Shown here one piece after another: positions 45,982-58,735 of a stretch of DNA of 64,000 nucleotides. Made by a program: the position numbers and the translations under genes. The DNA comes from Archilochus colubris (taxonomy: Eukaryota; Chordata; Aves; Apodiformes; Trochilidae), in contig CM041101.1 of the NCBI GenBank assembly GCA_023079485.1, positions 9,202,501-9,266,500 of the forward strand, in the 5' to 3' direction. Position 1 is the first letter of the stretch. Each line of letters opens with the position of its first letter. The notes beneath the pieces were generated by a model. It worked only from the letters and a program-made list of their open reading frames with translations, ran no database searches and was not told the DNA's origin.

Positions 45982-48541
45982 GCTTTATGAACCAGCCTGC
46001 CTGGGACTTTGACACTGACAAATCTTTTCCAGGCCTGGACCTCGTGCCTCTGGATGGATCTGTGCCTATTTCTAGGATATGCAGGATTATCTGCTCCAGA
46101 CTACTATAAAAAAAAAAAACAAAATAAAACACCACAAACAAAAAAACCAAAAAACAACCAAAAAACAACAAGCAGAAGCTTAAATATTAACCCCCACCCA
46201 TCACACCCCCATAACACTTCACTACCCCAGGACTGCCTTCTCATGTGAGAGATTTCCTTGTGTTTCTTAATCAACCCCTGACTTTTTTATTTATTTCTTT
46301 ATTTATTTTACTGTGTACTCGAGTTTCCCCCCTGCAGGGCAGAGGAACATTTATGATGGAAAATCAGAGAGCTGTTTCCCTGCAGAGCTGCAGTGCCAGC
46401 CTGGGATCCAGGGAACAACCACAGCCTGTTAGCTGGATCCTTCTGCTCTCCCACCTCCACCAGGGCTTTGCAGCAAATCCAAGTGCAACAAATGGTTTTG
46501 CATCATTTCTTTGAGGTGTCCTGGGCCTTGGATGTTATCTCCAGGGCAGGGGATATGCTATAATAAAAGTCTGCTTTATTGCCAGCTGCAAGAAAGCCAG
46601 GGATTCAGACACATATCACCTTCTGGGTTCATTGTAAACTCCTTTTTATGGCCCTTCTGGTTTATTGCTAATAGAGATTTACAGTGGGAAGAAGGGGCTG
46701 TAATTAATTAATACTGTTATTAGCCAGGGTGGGTTTGATGCAACGAGCAGCACAGCAGCTCTGCTGCCAGACTTGGTACCTGCCCTTCATTACCCAGCCC
46801 TGGAAATGAGCTGGGGATGGGCTGGTGTTACCAGTGCCTTACTGGGAGGGGACTGGGAGCTGGAGGACCAAAGCCCTTCCCCATTCAGAGGGACCCATCA
46901 TGGGTTTGACCAGCTTGGAGAGGAGCATCTTGAGAACATCATTTCTGCTCCAATGGGTTCTTTCCCTCTGAGTCCTTCAGGGGGGAGGGAAGCAGGTGAA
47001 TGACTTTCAATGGTTTCAGGAATTCTTGGTGACAGGAACAATTTAAAAGCTGGGCACACAGATGTCAGGACCCTTCCCCACAGTCCCCTTCTCATGGAGC
47101 CTCTTTCAGTGCCCTCAGCCTGTGGGGACAGGGCCAAACATGCCATCCATGCAGAGCTCGAGATAGGGCAGTGAGGACTGTGCCAAAAATATCCCATCCA
47201 GCTCAGATGCTTTCTGCTGAACTAAAGCCATAAATTTAAAGCAATTGTTTCTTGTCCATCTCTGGAAATCTTTGGAGCCAACTTCCAGCCCTGGCATCAC
47301 TGGAGACACTGGAAGTGTCACTGGAAGTGACTATTAATGTCAGCATGGTTTCCATCACCCCCTGATCTGCTGGAAGGAAACCTCAAATGCAGCAAATTTT
47401 CTGAGGTTGCAGCTTTTTGCTAGGAATGTTTCATGTGCAATTAAAAAGCAAAGAACCAGGGTGAGAGGAGTGCTGCTAATGAGCTCCTTAGAGGCAGGCT
47501 GCCTTTGCAAAGCCCAAACTGTACCATATCAGCCTCCAGAAGCTCCCACAGAAGTTAAACATTAAGTGGTTGAAGCTGCTGGAAACTTCTGTGGTTTCCC
47601 ACTGATCACAGGTCAAGGATAAAGCCATCAAGGGTGTCCTTATCCCAAGCAGCTGCCATGGAAAGGGCCAAGCCCAGAGAGCACCAAATCTGCACCATAA
47701 ACCTGCCCACGTGTGAGTGTTCCTTGGGGCAGGACTGTCCTGACTTCACAAAAACAGGGAAAACTTTGTCACTGGTGCTGGTAAACACAGGAGGTGACAG
47801 CAGGGTGGAGTGGAAGTGGGAATTCAGCTCCTGGTGCTGCCTTAGTTTTGAAAATCCCATTGAGTCCCCAGCCCCAATCTAATGCTTTGTGGTTATCTGC
47901 CCCAATTTCACTCCAGGAATTCCCTGCCAAAGGAAAAAAAGAGAAAGGTTTTGGGGTAAGTAACCAGGAATTGGGTCCCAAGCTGCCTTGGAGGGCGTGA
48001 GCAAGGGTAGGGAACTGCTGGGGGTTCCTTGCTCTCCATGGGGTGTGTGATGGAGCACCCAGATTTTAGAGAAGGAGCTAAAAGACACCAGGCTCCCCCT
48101 CACCATTTTTATTAATATTCAAGCTAAATAACTTCACCGAGGACTGGAGAAAATTGAATCTCAAGAAGAACCTAAGCTCTGCTTTAGATTTTCAACCATT
48201 TGGAGCTTTCGGTTTGAAGCTTGTGCTTTTATTATAATTATTTTTAAACGTGTTGGCTTTGGGTTTTTTTGGTTTTTATTTTTATTTTTCCCTGCGAACA
48301 CCTGGCCCACTTTAGGGGCTATGTAAGAGTAATAAATGATTGTTATTAAGTAACAGGGAGCAGCTCCCAGCTGAACAGAGCCCCTTTATGAGGGAATCAG
48401 AGTCAGGTTTGGAGGTGGCAGGAGGGTGAGCTCAGGCAGCACTCCTGCATGGGAGCTGCTGGGAATGGGGTCAGCCCAGAGAGGTTGAGGTAGGGGAGCT
48501 TTTGTGTGTGAGGTTAAATAAAAAATAGCTTAAAGGAAAGG

Positions 48542-48561
48542 AAAAAAAAAAAAAAAAAAAA
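48542..48561. repeat. Poly-A run (A20)
   Basis: Uninterrupted run of 20 A with AATAAAAAATAG about 25 bases upstream. It might be a retroposed tail, but no source sequence is recognised. Confidence 0.88.
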
Positions 48562-51393
48562 GCAAGCTTTTACAAGCCAGAGTTTAAAGACGTGCCCTCC
48601 CTTTTTGCCCGTTTATTAAGTAATAATGAAACACTTCTGTCAAAGCTTAGGCACCAAATTTCTGACACCAGATGAGCTCTAGAGCTAATCAGGGGCTGGA
48701 AAAATGGGAATATAATTAAGGCTGCTGACAGCCTTGTGTCATTAACCTCCCAGCTCTCAGGTGCCACACTGAACCACAGCTGCAGAAGATGCTGTATTAC
48801 GGGCAGTTGGTTTCAGCCCTGGAAATGAATTTGGCTTTTAATGGCTCTGTAATATCCCAGGAGCTTCTTCAGCTGGGCAGAGGGGAAGGGAGAGATGGGC
48901 TGTGCTGGGCCCAGCTTGTTTCTGCCCCTGGCTTTTCAAGGGTAAACAAGAGAGGCTCTTCTGGCTCTTCTCTCCTGGGGAAAATGAGGTTTTCCTGGGT
49001 AAGGGTTCATGCTGGGGCAGTCCTGCTCTGTCCCTTCTTCCTCCCACGTAATTAATGACTATTATTATTAGGAGTGTGGGTGTCTGCTTTGCCCCAGCAG
49101 GATTCCTGCCTGCACCCCTCTGCCTGCTGTGGATCTGATCCTCTGCTGCAGCCCTGGGAGCTGCATGGGATCCAGCCACCTCCCTGCCTCAGTTTCCCAC
49201 CACACAGAGGAGGAAACAGCACTGGGGATTTGGGGAGGATGTTTGGAGCCTTGCCAACCACTTCTGGGTCTGGTCTGCTTATGGGGAAGATACCAAGGGA
49301 GGCTGGGAAGGGCTCTGTTGGCCCAAGGAACCCCCCACTGGGACCCCAGCTGGAGCAGTGCAATGGGCAGCACTGGGGGAGGAGTGAGGCTTTTCTTCAT
49401 CTTTTAAGTTATTATCTAAGTTTGGCTTTTTATTTTGGTTTTTTTGTGTTTTTTTTCAGGATTTTACTGCTCTGAAGGTGAGAAGAGAGGAAATGGTTCT
49501 TTTCACACACCCAGCACAAGCTGCTTCACCTCCTTAGAGATGCTTGGAAGGAGAAGGGGGGGGACAGCCAGGTCCTGGCCTCAGGGAGCCCCTGGGCTGC
49601 TGCCAGCAGGATGCCAACAGGAGCCCTCCAACAGAGCTGCTTTTCTAGGCAAGCTGGGAGCGGGTTTCAACCCTTTTGCAAGGCTTGTCTCATAGATGGG
49701 TACCCTGGGACACAGGAAGGGGAAATCACTGGCCTGGGAAGGCAGGAGGCTGTATCACTGCCAGGAATAGCAGCACCCAGGCATCCCATGATCCAGGTTC
49801 TCCTGCAGAGCAATGGGATCACCTTTCCAGAGGCTGAGCAGCCTGGGGGAAGCCCCACCAAGCCCCCTGCCAGCTCCCCATGGGCTGTGCCTGAGCAGGG
49901 GTGCTGAGGATGGGCAAAATCCCTGCCAAGAGGGATACAGCACCCAAAGTGCCTGAGCTGGGCTGGTGTTTGTCACTCATCCTCCACTCTCGTGTTGGTG
50001 GCATCTGTTGCCTCAGCCTCCCAAAGGGTGTCTCACACTTTTCTCTGCAGCCTTCTCAGTTTCTCAGCTCAAGCTTTGGACAAGATGAAAACCAGGGAGT
50101 TCTGTTTGCACCCTGTCTGCTTCCCAAGCCCCCGGAGTGTGCCTGGGGAGAGCAGAGCCATAGGAAGGCAGGAGTTCAGCAGAAAGGAGGAAACAAAAGC
50201 CCCATTATCCATATGGGACCTCGTGAGTGGCTCCCGTAGCTGAGCAATTCCAAGCACTCCAAGTGTAGGGTTCTTACTTGGTTTTAACTCAATTTCTTTG
50301 AGATGCAAATCAGAGGGATTATATGCAGAGGCTGCATCAGAAAGTCTTTAATCCAAATGGGCTATAAGATTTATTTAGAAGAGCCAAATGTCTTGTCTGG
50401 GACAGAAGCAACTGAGCTGAACAGAAACAGATGGACATAAAGGAAATAAAGCAACTCTAATGGTCTTATCCAGAGTTTCCAAGTGCTTGGTCTTCGGGAA
50501 GCTCCTGGAAGCACGTGATGAGCTGGGGAGCTCAGGTTTCACTTAAAAACAGGCTTTGCAGTTCACTGAGAAAAACAATAATAGTTTTATTCCTCCTGTG
50601 TGCAGGGAGAGGGCTGCCTTCCAAACTCTGACTCCTCAGCCCCGCTGACATCATCAGATGGAAACACATCGTGCAGGGGTTGTGGATCCCTCCTCTTTAC
50701 GACAGTGTCAGTATTCCAGCAGGATGGGGTTGGGGATTTTGGGAAAGCTAATCCTAGCTTACTACTACCAGAGGGAAAAAAGCATCCCTTGAGCCTGCTG
50801 AGGTTTGGTTCTGGGAAATGTGCTGCTGTTTCTGACAGCCTTACCTTTGGTCTGGGGTGTGATGGGGACAGCAGTGGTGCAGAGCCAAGGTCACCTCTGG
50901 CTGGGCTGGATGCAGCAGCCCCAGGGCTTGGATGCTGCTGAACCACTGGGCTGGAAACCTCAAGAGTCCCCTGAGACCTTGCACGTCTCCACTTCTTTTG
51001 AGGTCAGAAGATTTGCAGCCAGCAGAAGAACCTTCCCTGGGATATCTGGATGTGTTTGGCCCCAGACAGCAAAGAAAGTGTGAGGACAAAATCCCTGACA
51101 TCTTAACTGAGCATTTCTGACTGGTAACGATGAGGAGAAAAATTGAGGTTTGAGTTGGTTTTATCTTCAGCCTTTAGGCTCTAAGTAATGACATGTTTAC
51201 CATGAGTAAAAGCTGAATATGCTTAATAATGAGCTTGGGGTGCCCAGAGCCAGCAGGTGCTTGCTGTCATCTCTGCAAGATGGGAAATGCTTCTGAAGCC
51301 CCTAGCAATAGCTGGGAGAGGTCCTTCCACTCACATCTTAAGGGCAGCTCCCCTGAAGCTCCAGCTTTGCTCACTGAGTGAAGCATCCAGAGG

Positions 51394-51411
51394 AAAAAAA
51401 AAAAAAAAAAA
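51394..51411. repeat. Poly-A run (A18)
   Basis: Uninterrupted run of 18 A, followed by A/C-rich sequence to about 51437. Confidence 0.88.
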
Positions 51412-54400
51412 CCAAACAAAAAACCCCCATAAAACCTCACGTGTCCGTGCATTTGCTGTCCTTCACCCTGGAGCATTTGAAAGTGGATTAAATAAAAGGT
51501 GAGAGAAGTGGAAAGAATGGGAGGGAGAGCGAGGGAGTGAGTGTGAGGAGGAGCTCATCCATTACTATGCTGTGCACAAGGCAGGAGGTCTTGGCCTCCT
51601 GGTTTGAGTGCTTATTCCCCATAAAATACAGCTGAGGGAAATCAATACAAGAAGCATGCAAGAACTTAAATCAAAGCACAAGGAAGCAGCTCTTGGTGAA
51701 TGGAGAGACCTTGCAGAGGAGCTGTCAAAACCAGGGCCCAAGCCCTGCTAATGCAAAACCTGCCAGGAAGAAAAAAAACCCTACAAGGCTGGTGTGCAGG
51801 CTTCAAGCTGCTGTGTGCTTCCTTGGCATGGGATTTGTGCTGGGAATGGCTCTGATCTCCGTGAGAGAAAGCACAGGGACAGGGCAGGCTGGTCATGGCA
51901 CAAGGGCAAGTTGCCAGGCTGTTCCTGGGGCAGCAAGAAGAGCTGATGTACTCCAGGTGTCCTTTTTAGGCTCCTCAAGGATATTGGAGATAAGGAGACA
52001 AGGGTGGCATCCAGCTTGGAGATACAGGACATGCCCCCTCCAGCCTTGGTCGTGGGGGATGCTCCTGAGAACTTGCACACAGACCCAGGGGCCAAGTCCA
52101 TCCCCAGCAGGGCCATGTCCTGCCAAACCTCCCTGCTTGTCCCCAGCTTGTCCCCAGCAACCAGGTCTCCTCTCCTGGGGCAGGGCCACCTTCCCAGCTG
52201 GCTGCAGACATCATAAATCTGCAAAGGTTTTCTCCAGGCAAGCTCCACCTCTGCAGACCACAGGGCACATGTTCTCCTGCTGGGAAATCTGACCCCTCGG
52301 TAGCCTGAGAGTCAGGAGAAGCCTGGGTTTGGTGTTTTGAATAAGTGGCTTTTTATCTGAAATCCCTTTGGGAGCATGAGCTCAGTAACCAATGAAATTA
52401 TATCTGTTGTTTCAAGCAGTGAAGAAAACTTGGCCTGATGTTTATTGAGATTTATGGCTTCCCTTGAGCTTAATTGTCTTTGGGAGCCCTGGATCTTTTT
52501 AACGGTTCAGCTAAGTGGTACTAAGAAGGATGGTAATGGTTTGAGCAGTCTGCCCCCTTAACATATCTCTTGCTCTCACACAATTTGCTGATATTTGGGA
52601 AATATAGCTGATACACTCCCCTCCTGAGGTCACAGCTATTCATTGGTGTGAAACTCCAAGTGACAAAACCAGGTGTGAAAAGCTCCCAGGGAGTGTTTCC
52701 TTGGCAAGGCAATGACTTCCATCCACAGGGCTGTGCTTCAGGGAAAGAGGAGGAGGAGGAGATGTCCCTGCTCTCTCTGGGGAAGGACACCAGGTCCCCT
52801 GGCTCTCTGTCCCCCTCCTGGATGCTCTGCTTTGTCTGCCTGGTTGCCACCTGTCTGCTGGACTGGTGTAGACTGGTGTAGTGGTCTCAGCTGCTGGTGC
52901 TCAGGCACAGCCCAGCATCACTTCCCAAACACACTGGAGCTCCTCCAGGGATGGACATTGGGATCAACCTCTGGAGATGGGATTTGGGATGCTCTGGGAG
53001 GGAGGCATCCTTCCTCCCTGCTCTTCACAGGGGATTGAACTGGGAAGGTGCTATCTGGGCTGCAGGGAAGGAGCCTCCTGCCCAGTGTCCCCCCTTTGGA
53101 CACGCAGCCCTGTCCCTTGGGGAAGCATCCTTGGGGCTGGAGGGCTCTGACAAAGAGCTTGTCACGGGGAAGCAAACATTGCCCTTCACACATCATCATT
53201 CCTGCCTTCTGCAGCCTTCTCATCTCTTATCAGGGGTGACCCCTCTCACTTTGTTATCTCTCCCCAGCCATCCAAAGGAGCCTCAGACCTGTCATGGGGG
53301 GGAATGCCCTTAACCTCTTTCCTCACCTCCACCAGACCCCGTGTCTGCTGGGCAGAACCCTCTGCCAGGAGCAGGGGAGGTAATTCCCACAGCCCTGCAT
53401 GGTTCAGTGGGCACCTCCATCAATAAATCTCAGGTTCCAGAGGTGCTGAGCTCAGCCATTCGAGGCCACATCTGGCTGGGGCTCCACAGCCTGGCTGAGC
53501 TTTCAGCTCCTCTCCCACCTCCTAAGTGGTTTTGGGGAGGAGGGGTGAGCAAAGTCTGGTTTGTTGGGCTCTCCTGTGCTTGGAGGCAGCAGGCACAGGC
53601 TGGCTGGGCTGATCTCCTGGAGGTGGAGCTGGAGGCTGAGAGCTCCTTCCTAGGCTGTGCCAATGGGATTTTTATCTCCTCTGTGGCTCAAACACTGAGC
53701 CTGGAGGTGCTCCCCCCACCCCGAGTCTGGGCTCATGGCACTTGTCGTGGTGTCCTGACTCTTTTGTGTCATCTCCAGATTCAGTGAGGTTTGGATGATC
53801 ATGCTGGGGGTGTGAATGTCTCAGGCCATGCTCTCCCTGCTGATAACTTTGGGATTTGCAAGCCAGTTCCAGGATACAGCCCTTCAACAAGTTCTACTCC
53901 AACATTTTCCATGGCCTTAGGCAGCCAGGAGCAGAAGAGCCATGGTGAGTGTCTCACTGGGGTGGTGGCTGTCACAGAGATGTGGGATTGGGGCTGGGGA
54001 TGCACAAGGACCCCTCCAGCCCCTGCTACCCACACACTGCTCTGCCCATGTATTTTTAAAGCTTGCCTCAGCAGCAGGGTCAGCCTTGGGACCAGCTCTC
54101 CAGGGTTGCTGCTGGGTGGTAGCTCCTGCCTTGCAGCTGGGTGAATAAATTAACCTACAGCCCACATCACCTCTGAGGGTTTCAACATCTTCCCTAGAGC
54201 AAGCCTGGCTTACAGGGATGCTGTGTTGGGGGAAAAGATGGAGTTAAATTCCAGAGGGGTTAAGGAGAGGAGATGGGGTAAGGAGATGAGTCGGGGGATC
54301 AAAGGGAGTGGGTAGACAAACCTCCAACTATAACCAACCCCACCCATCAGTAAAACACCCCCTCTAATAACTTCCATCCCACCAGAGCTGGGAGGCAAGT

Positions 54401-55782
54401 GAATGCAAGCCCAGGGCTCCTCTGTGGGACAGCCTGAAGGAGGGGTCTGGCTGCACAGACATCTGGGGAGCTGCTGGGGTCCCTCCTCAGTAGCCTTGGA
54501 CCACGCTGAGTCCCCCCAGAGCTGTGAGGTGCAGGGGCTGATGGCAGAGCTGGAAGCCCAGCCAGGTCCAGTCCTGCCTGGGAGATACCAGCAGCAGGGC
54601 CTGGAGCCAGGTCCTGGTACTGAGAGCCTCCAGGTCCAGCTGAGAGGAGAAGATGCCCAGTCCCAGTCCCTGGCATCTCAGAGAGGTTGCCCTTGGTCCT
54701 GCAGCTGCCTTGGCTTCCCAGCAAACCACTGGGAAGGTGATGGGCTCGGCACAGAGCTGCTGGGGGACATCTTTGTGTTCAGCCAAGCTGCTGAGTGGCA
54801 TCTGAATGCTGTGGGGGAGGAAGAAACCCCTCCTCAGCATCCCCAACCTCTGCATCCTCAGCAAGGAGAGAGTGGGGGCCACCTAAGTGCTCCCCAGGTG
54901 CTGAGGGTGTTTTCCCAGCCTGAGGAATTGAAGGGGAGGTGGGAGCTTTGGCTGTGGGTTGCTGCTGAACTCACTGGTGGATCCTTAATGATGTTTGTGA
55001 AAGCCCTGAACTGAGACCACACACAGGAGGCTTCAGGTGAGTGATGTATCTTAAACCTTGAGGGTACTGAGACAAAAATGCTTTTGTGTGTGACTCACCC
55101 CCCCTGTGCTAACACTGACTCATAATTACTGATCCTGCTTCAGACAAACCATTGATCAGCATTCAAACACATGGAAAATGCTGATGTGACCTGGGAGGGA
55201 AAAGGAGAGGCAGCAAAGCTGTCCATGGCTCTATGTAAAGCCTGGGGAGCACTGAAACTGCCCCCCTCATCCCAACATGGAATGGGATGAGTCCCCAAGG
55301 CCTGAGAGGGTTTGGTCACCCTCATCCCTGCATGGGTCTGGTCACGCTGGGGGGAAGTCAGCTTGCACAAGGTGACTTTGGCAGCAACAGCCCTTTTTCT
55401 GAAGAGCTTCTGGGGCCAGTTGGATCCCAGCTTTTTCTGTTCCCCTTGGTTTTGAGGATGCTTTGTTGTCCCTGGGGATGTATTGGGCCCCTTCTTCCTC
55501 AGCCCCCACACAGAGAGGCAGCTCTGGGGATGAAGATGTCTTGTGAGCAGCACACAGGACCTGCAGCAGTGTTTGCAGGGTCCCTCAGCTCCAGCACAAT
55601 AGGTGCTGCACGGCGGGCTGCTCATGCAGAGCCAACAAGAAAAGCTTGTCAAAGAAAAGCACAAACCAGCACAATCCCTCTTAGTGGAGTAGATTAAACC
55701 CTGAGCAGTTGTCAGGGCTTTGTAGTGGGGACAGCCCTGAGCTGTCAGCTTGTGGTGTGGTGGCAGAGACTACCAAACCCCC

Positions 55783-56030
55783 AGCTCCTCCAGGTTTCCA
55801 CCCCTGCTCCTGTAGCATCCCAGCTCCTGCAGGGTTCCATCCCAACTCCTGCAGGTTTCCATCCCTGCTCCTCCAAGTTTCCACCCCAACTCCTGCAGCA
55901 TCCCAACTCCTCTAGGTTTCCATCCCTGCTCCTCCTGGTTTCCCCCTGCTCCTCCAGGTTTCTACCCCAACTCCTGCAGCATCCCAGCTCCTGCAGGTTT
56001 ACCATTCCAACTCCTGCAGCATCCCATTCC
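55783..56030. repeat. Degenerate ~21-bp minisatellite
   Basis: About a dozen imperfect copies of a unit like CTCCTGCAGGTTTCCATCCC, varying between CTCC(T/A)(C/G)CA(G/A) and GCATCCCA forms. The array is C/T-rich on the plus strand. Variation between units and spacing suggests an old or repeatedly rearranged VNTR. Confidence 0.9.
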
Positions 56031-58650
56031 CAGCAGGCAGGGTGATGCCAGGATGAATCACAGCCCTCCCTATGCCCGTGCCTCCTCCTGCCCTGCCCCT
56101 GCCCTCCCTGTGCCACCTTTCCCCCTGCTGCTGCTGCTGCTCAGCCCTGCTGGATGCTGAGTGAAAATCTCCACCTCCCTCCCTCCCCATGCCAAGTGTT
56201 AAATACTTCTCCAGCTGAGGCGGACATCGCTGCGGAGGTGCCTACAGGAGCCAACACGTTCCCCTCATTAGCAAGCAGCTGGAATTGGCACCGCTCGCTG
56301 CTGCAGCTGCTCCCGGAGCCTTTCCCAGGGCTGCGGCTCTGCCTCCTCCCCGGGATGGCAGGGAGAGAAGCCGAGGTTGGGAGCGGGGTGGGGGTGGGAT
56401 GCCTTGCAGGGTCTTTTCTCACTTCAAAGGTTTCCCAGCCCCTGGTCTGCAGGGGAAGTCTGAGGGCTGGTTCTGGTGTTGGGTGAGGCAAAGGGTTATA
56501 CAGGGAGGATGAGGAGTCGCTCTGAGGAGTTCTGGGGTGCACTGATTTGGTGAGGTTTGGGAAAAGCCACTGCTGGAGGAAAACTGAGTCCTGGAGTGGT
56601 GGTTTGTGTCTGACCTGCTGGTGTGGCCACAGCAGCTCCTTTGGGCAGCTTTGTCTTGGGAATTGCATCTTTGCAGGGTTCCTTCCTCAGGCAAAGGTGG
56701 ACAAGTGCCACTTGTGGCTATCAGGGACACTGCTGGGGGTATCAAAGCTGGAAAATGTTGAAAAAGACCTTAGGGTTGGGCTGGGTTTGCAAACTCAGCC
56801 CTCGGGAGGAAGGCTGCAGAGCAGGCTTTGGCTGGTGGGAATCATTTGTAGAATTTTTATCAGCTGGTTGACTGTATCTTCCCACTGCCCAGCTCCTTTT
56901 AGCTGGACCAGCATGGATTAGTTCACTCATCCATCTACCTGCTCAGCCCTAAGCAGAGCTCCTGCACAAAACCTCCCCTTCCTTTTATATTGCCTTGAGC
57001 TCCCTAACTTTCCAACCCCAGAGAAGTCATCCCTGCAGTAGATGTTTGTATCATGACCTACATTGCTATTGGGTTTTAAATACATATTTTTTTTTCCTGT
57101 GCTATATACTAGCTTCCCACATGCAAATTGCTCTGAGCAAACCATTTATCTGGAAAATAAAGGTTATGTTCTCAAAAGGCATTTAGTTCCCTTTCTGAAT
57201 GATTGAGCAAGTTTTCCACTGAGAAAACAAAGGTCTTTAACACAGTCCAAGCCAATGACAAAGAAAAAAGTTCAGGTAAAGCCCCTCATTTATTTAACAG
57301 CTCTCCCGTCCTCATTCATATTTACAAGATTAAAGGGGCTCCATCAACCCATTAAAGTTGAAATACATGTCCTGTCTTCAAGGTAAGCAAATCCCATCTG
57401 GTATCCCTGGAGGAATATAACCTTAACTTCAGCTTAATGCCACATTAGGGTATCTCACAGATCCTGCCTGAGATTTACCTGCCTTGCAGGGAGATTTATT
57501 TCAGAAGTAAACAGCCTCATGTGACAAATCTCTTTCCACCAGTGACTTTGGTGAGGAGGTGCAGAGTGTTTGTGACTTGGGGGTCTCTGCCTGGTTAATG
57601 TCAGGCAGGGTGGAGGGGACAATCACACTGGGGGACCTCTGGTCCCTGCTGGGGGCTGGGGTGGTGCTGGGCTCCATCGCGTGTCCTGGGAGTTGTGGGA
57701 TGGAGCCAGCCCAGGAAGGTGTGGGTCCCACCTGCAAAGCCAGCTCCCTGCTATGACACCTGAGATGACAGAGACCACAAGGGGCCCATCCCACCCCTGA
57801 CTGCAGATCCAAGTAGCTGCAGGCTGGGGTGGGAAGATCAGAGCCTGTTTCAGGCTGGTTTTCCCTATCTTGCAGCCCAACCTGGGGGAACCAGTGCAGC
57901 TCCCAAAGCAAAGACATTCCCATCCACCCCCATGGCCACAGGCCCTGGCCTGGGCTCCAAACCTGCAGGGCATTGCATCAAGGGAGATATTTTTATAGCA
58001 AGACAGGTCCAACATCTGCCAGCATCACCGAGGTGCTTGCACTTGCCTGGGAAATCAGAGTTTGCTGCTGCTGAGTGCTGCTGCCTCCCAGCACCCCATC
58101 CCAAAGCTACCTGTCACCCTCATCCTCCTCCTGCTTCCTCACTGCTGACAACTATGACACCTCTCCCACATGTAAAGGAGCCTCGGGGACATCAGGGTTA
58201 GAGCGAAGTTTGTTCTAAAATTACCCCCAGAAGCTGCTGAAGGTCTGGGGGGTCCAGCAACAGCTTGGCTGTTTCATGTGTGGTTCCCTTAAGGAGTGGG
58301 TTTAATGACTCCAGTCTGTACCCCACTTTGGATGTACCCAGGTGACTCCCTCCCAGATAATGCCTTCCACACACAGTTCTCCAGGGCAGCAAAAAAGAAG
58401 GACTGATGGGGGTAGAAATGGGGTAGAAATGCCCTGGTTTCTTAAAAGGCTTTGGAGGCTGCAGGGTCTTGGGGACTGAAGTGTTGTTCTGCTCATCTGA
58501 GTGGAAAGTATTTTTATGTACAGAGCTCCTGCTTGGTAGCTACAGTTTCATTATTATTATTATTAATATTATTATTGTTATTAATATTATTATTGCTGGT
58601 TTTAGTAACAGCCATAAAGATGAGGTTTGTCATTACTAAATTGATTCCCA
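56031..58650. other. Unique non-coding DNA, one CG-richer patch
   Basis: The stretch 56215-56400 has more CG dinucleotides than most of the window (GGCGGACATCGCTGCGG, ACCGCTCGC, CCGAGG) and might be a small CpG-rich regulatory element or untranslated exon; no coding frame supports an exon. The stretch 57100-57480 is AT-rich single-copy sequence. A TTA-rich microsatellite is listed separately. Confidence 0.5.
58551..58595. repeat. (TTA)n microsatellite
   Basis: TTA units with interruptions (TTAATA, TTGTTA). Confidence 0.93.
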
Positions 58651-58659
58651 AACCTTTTA

Positions 58660-58735
58660 AATGTATGTGGGAGTTGGATTTGATGATCCTTAGGGTCCTT
58701 TTCATCTGGAGACAGTCTGTGAATCTCCACAAGAT
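58660..58735 (+). mobile_element. Degenerate CR1 3'-end fragment
   Basis: GGGAGTTGGATTTGATGATCC, TTAGGGTCCTTTTC and a trailing GTGAATC follow the CR1 3' terminal order (TTGGACTTGATGATC, then GGTCCCTTCCA, then ATTCTATG). Short and diverged, probably old. Confidence 0.5.

Larger units (their letters stand above)
45982..55782. other. Unique non-coding DNA, no gene recognised
   Basis: Starts with an A/C-rich low-complexity stretch (about 46106-46170), then mixed sequence with A20 (48542-48561) and A18 (51394-51411) runs. An AT-rich patch at about 48100-48350 may be regulatory. Open frames such as 51693-52292 or 54403-55014 on the plus strand have no domain I recognise and lie in GC-rich sequence with few stops; I do not call them genes. 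Confidence 0.57.

Noticed and set aside
45411..46171. 170- and 245-codon minus-strand open frames rich in Lys-Glu or Arg-Lys
   Set aside because: Read-through of a purine hexanucleotide repeat without stop codons; not a protein gene.
48500..48565. Processed pseudogene suggested by AATAAA-like word and A20 run
   Set aside because: No recognisable gene body upstream and no target-site duplication seen.
54403..55014. 203-codon plus-strand open frame
   Set aside because: No recognisable domain, Gln/Ser/Pro-rich translation of GC-rich DNA, no supporting splice or promoter context.
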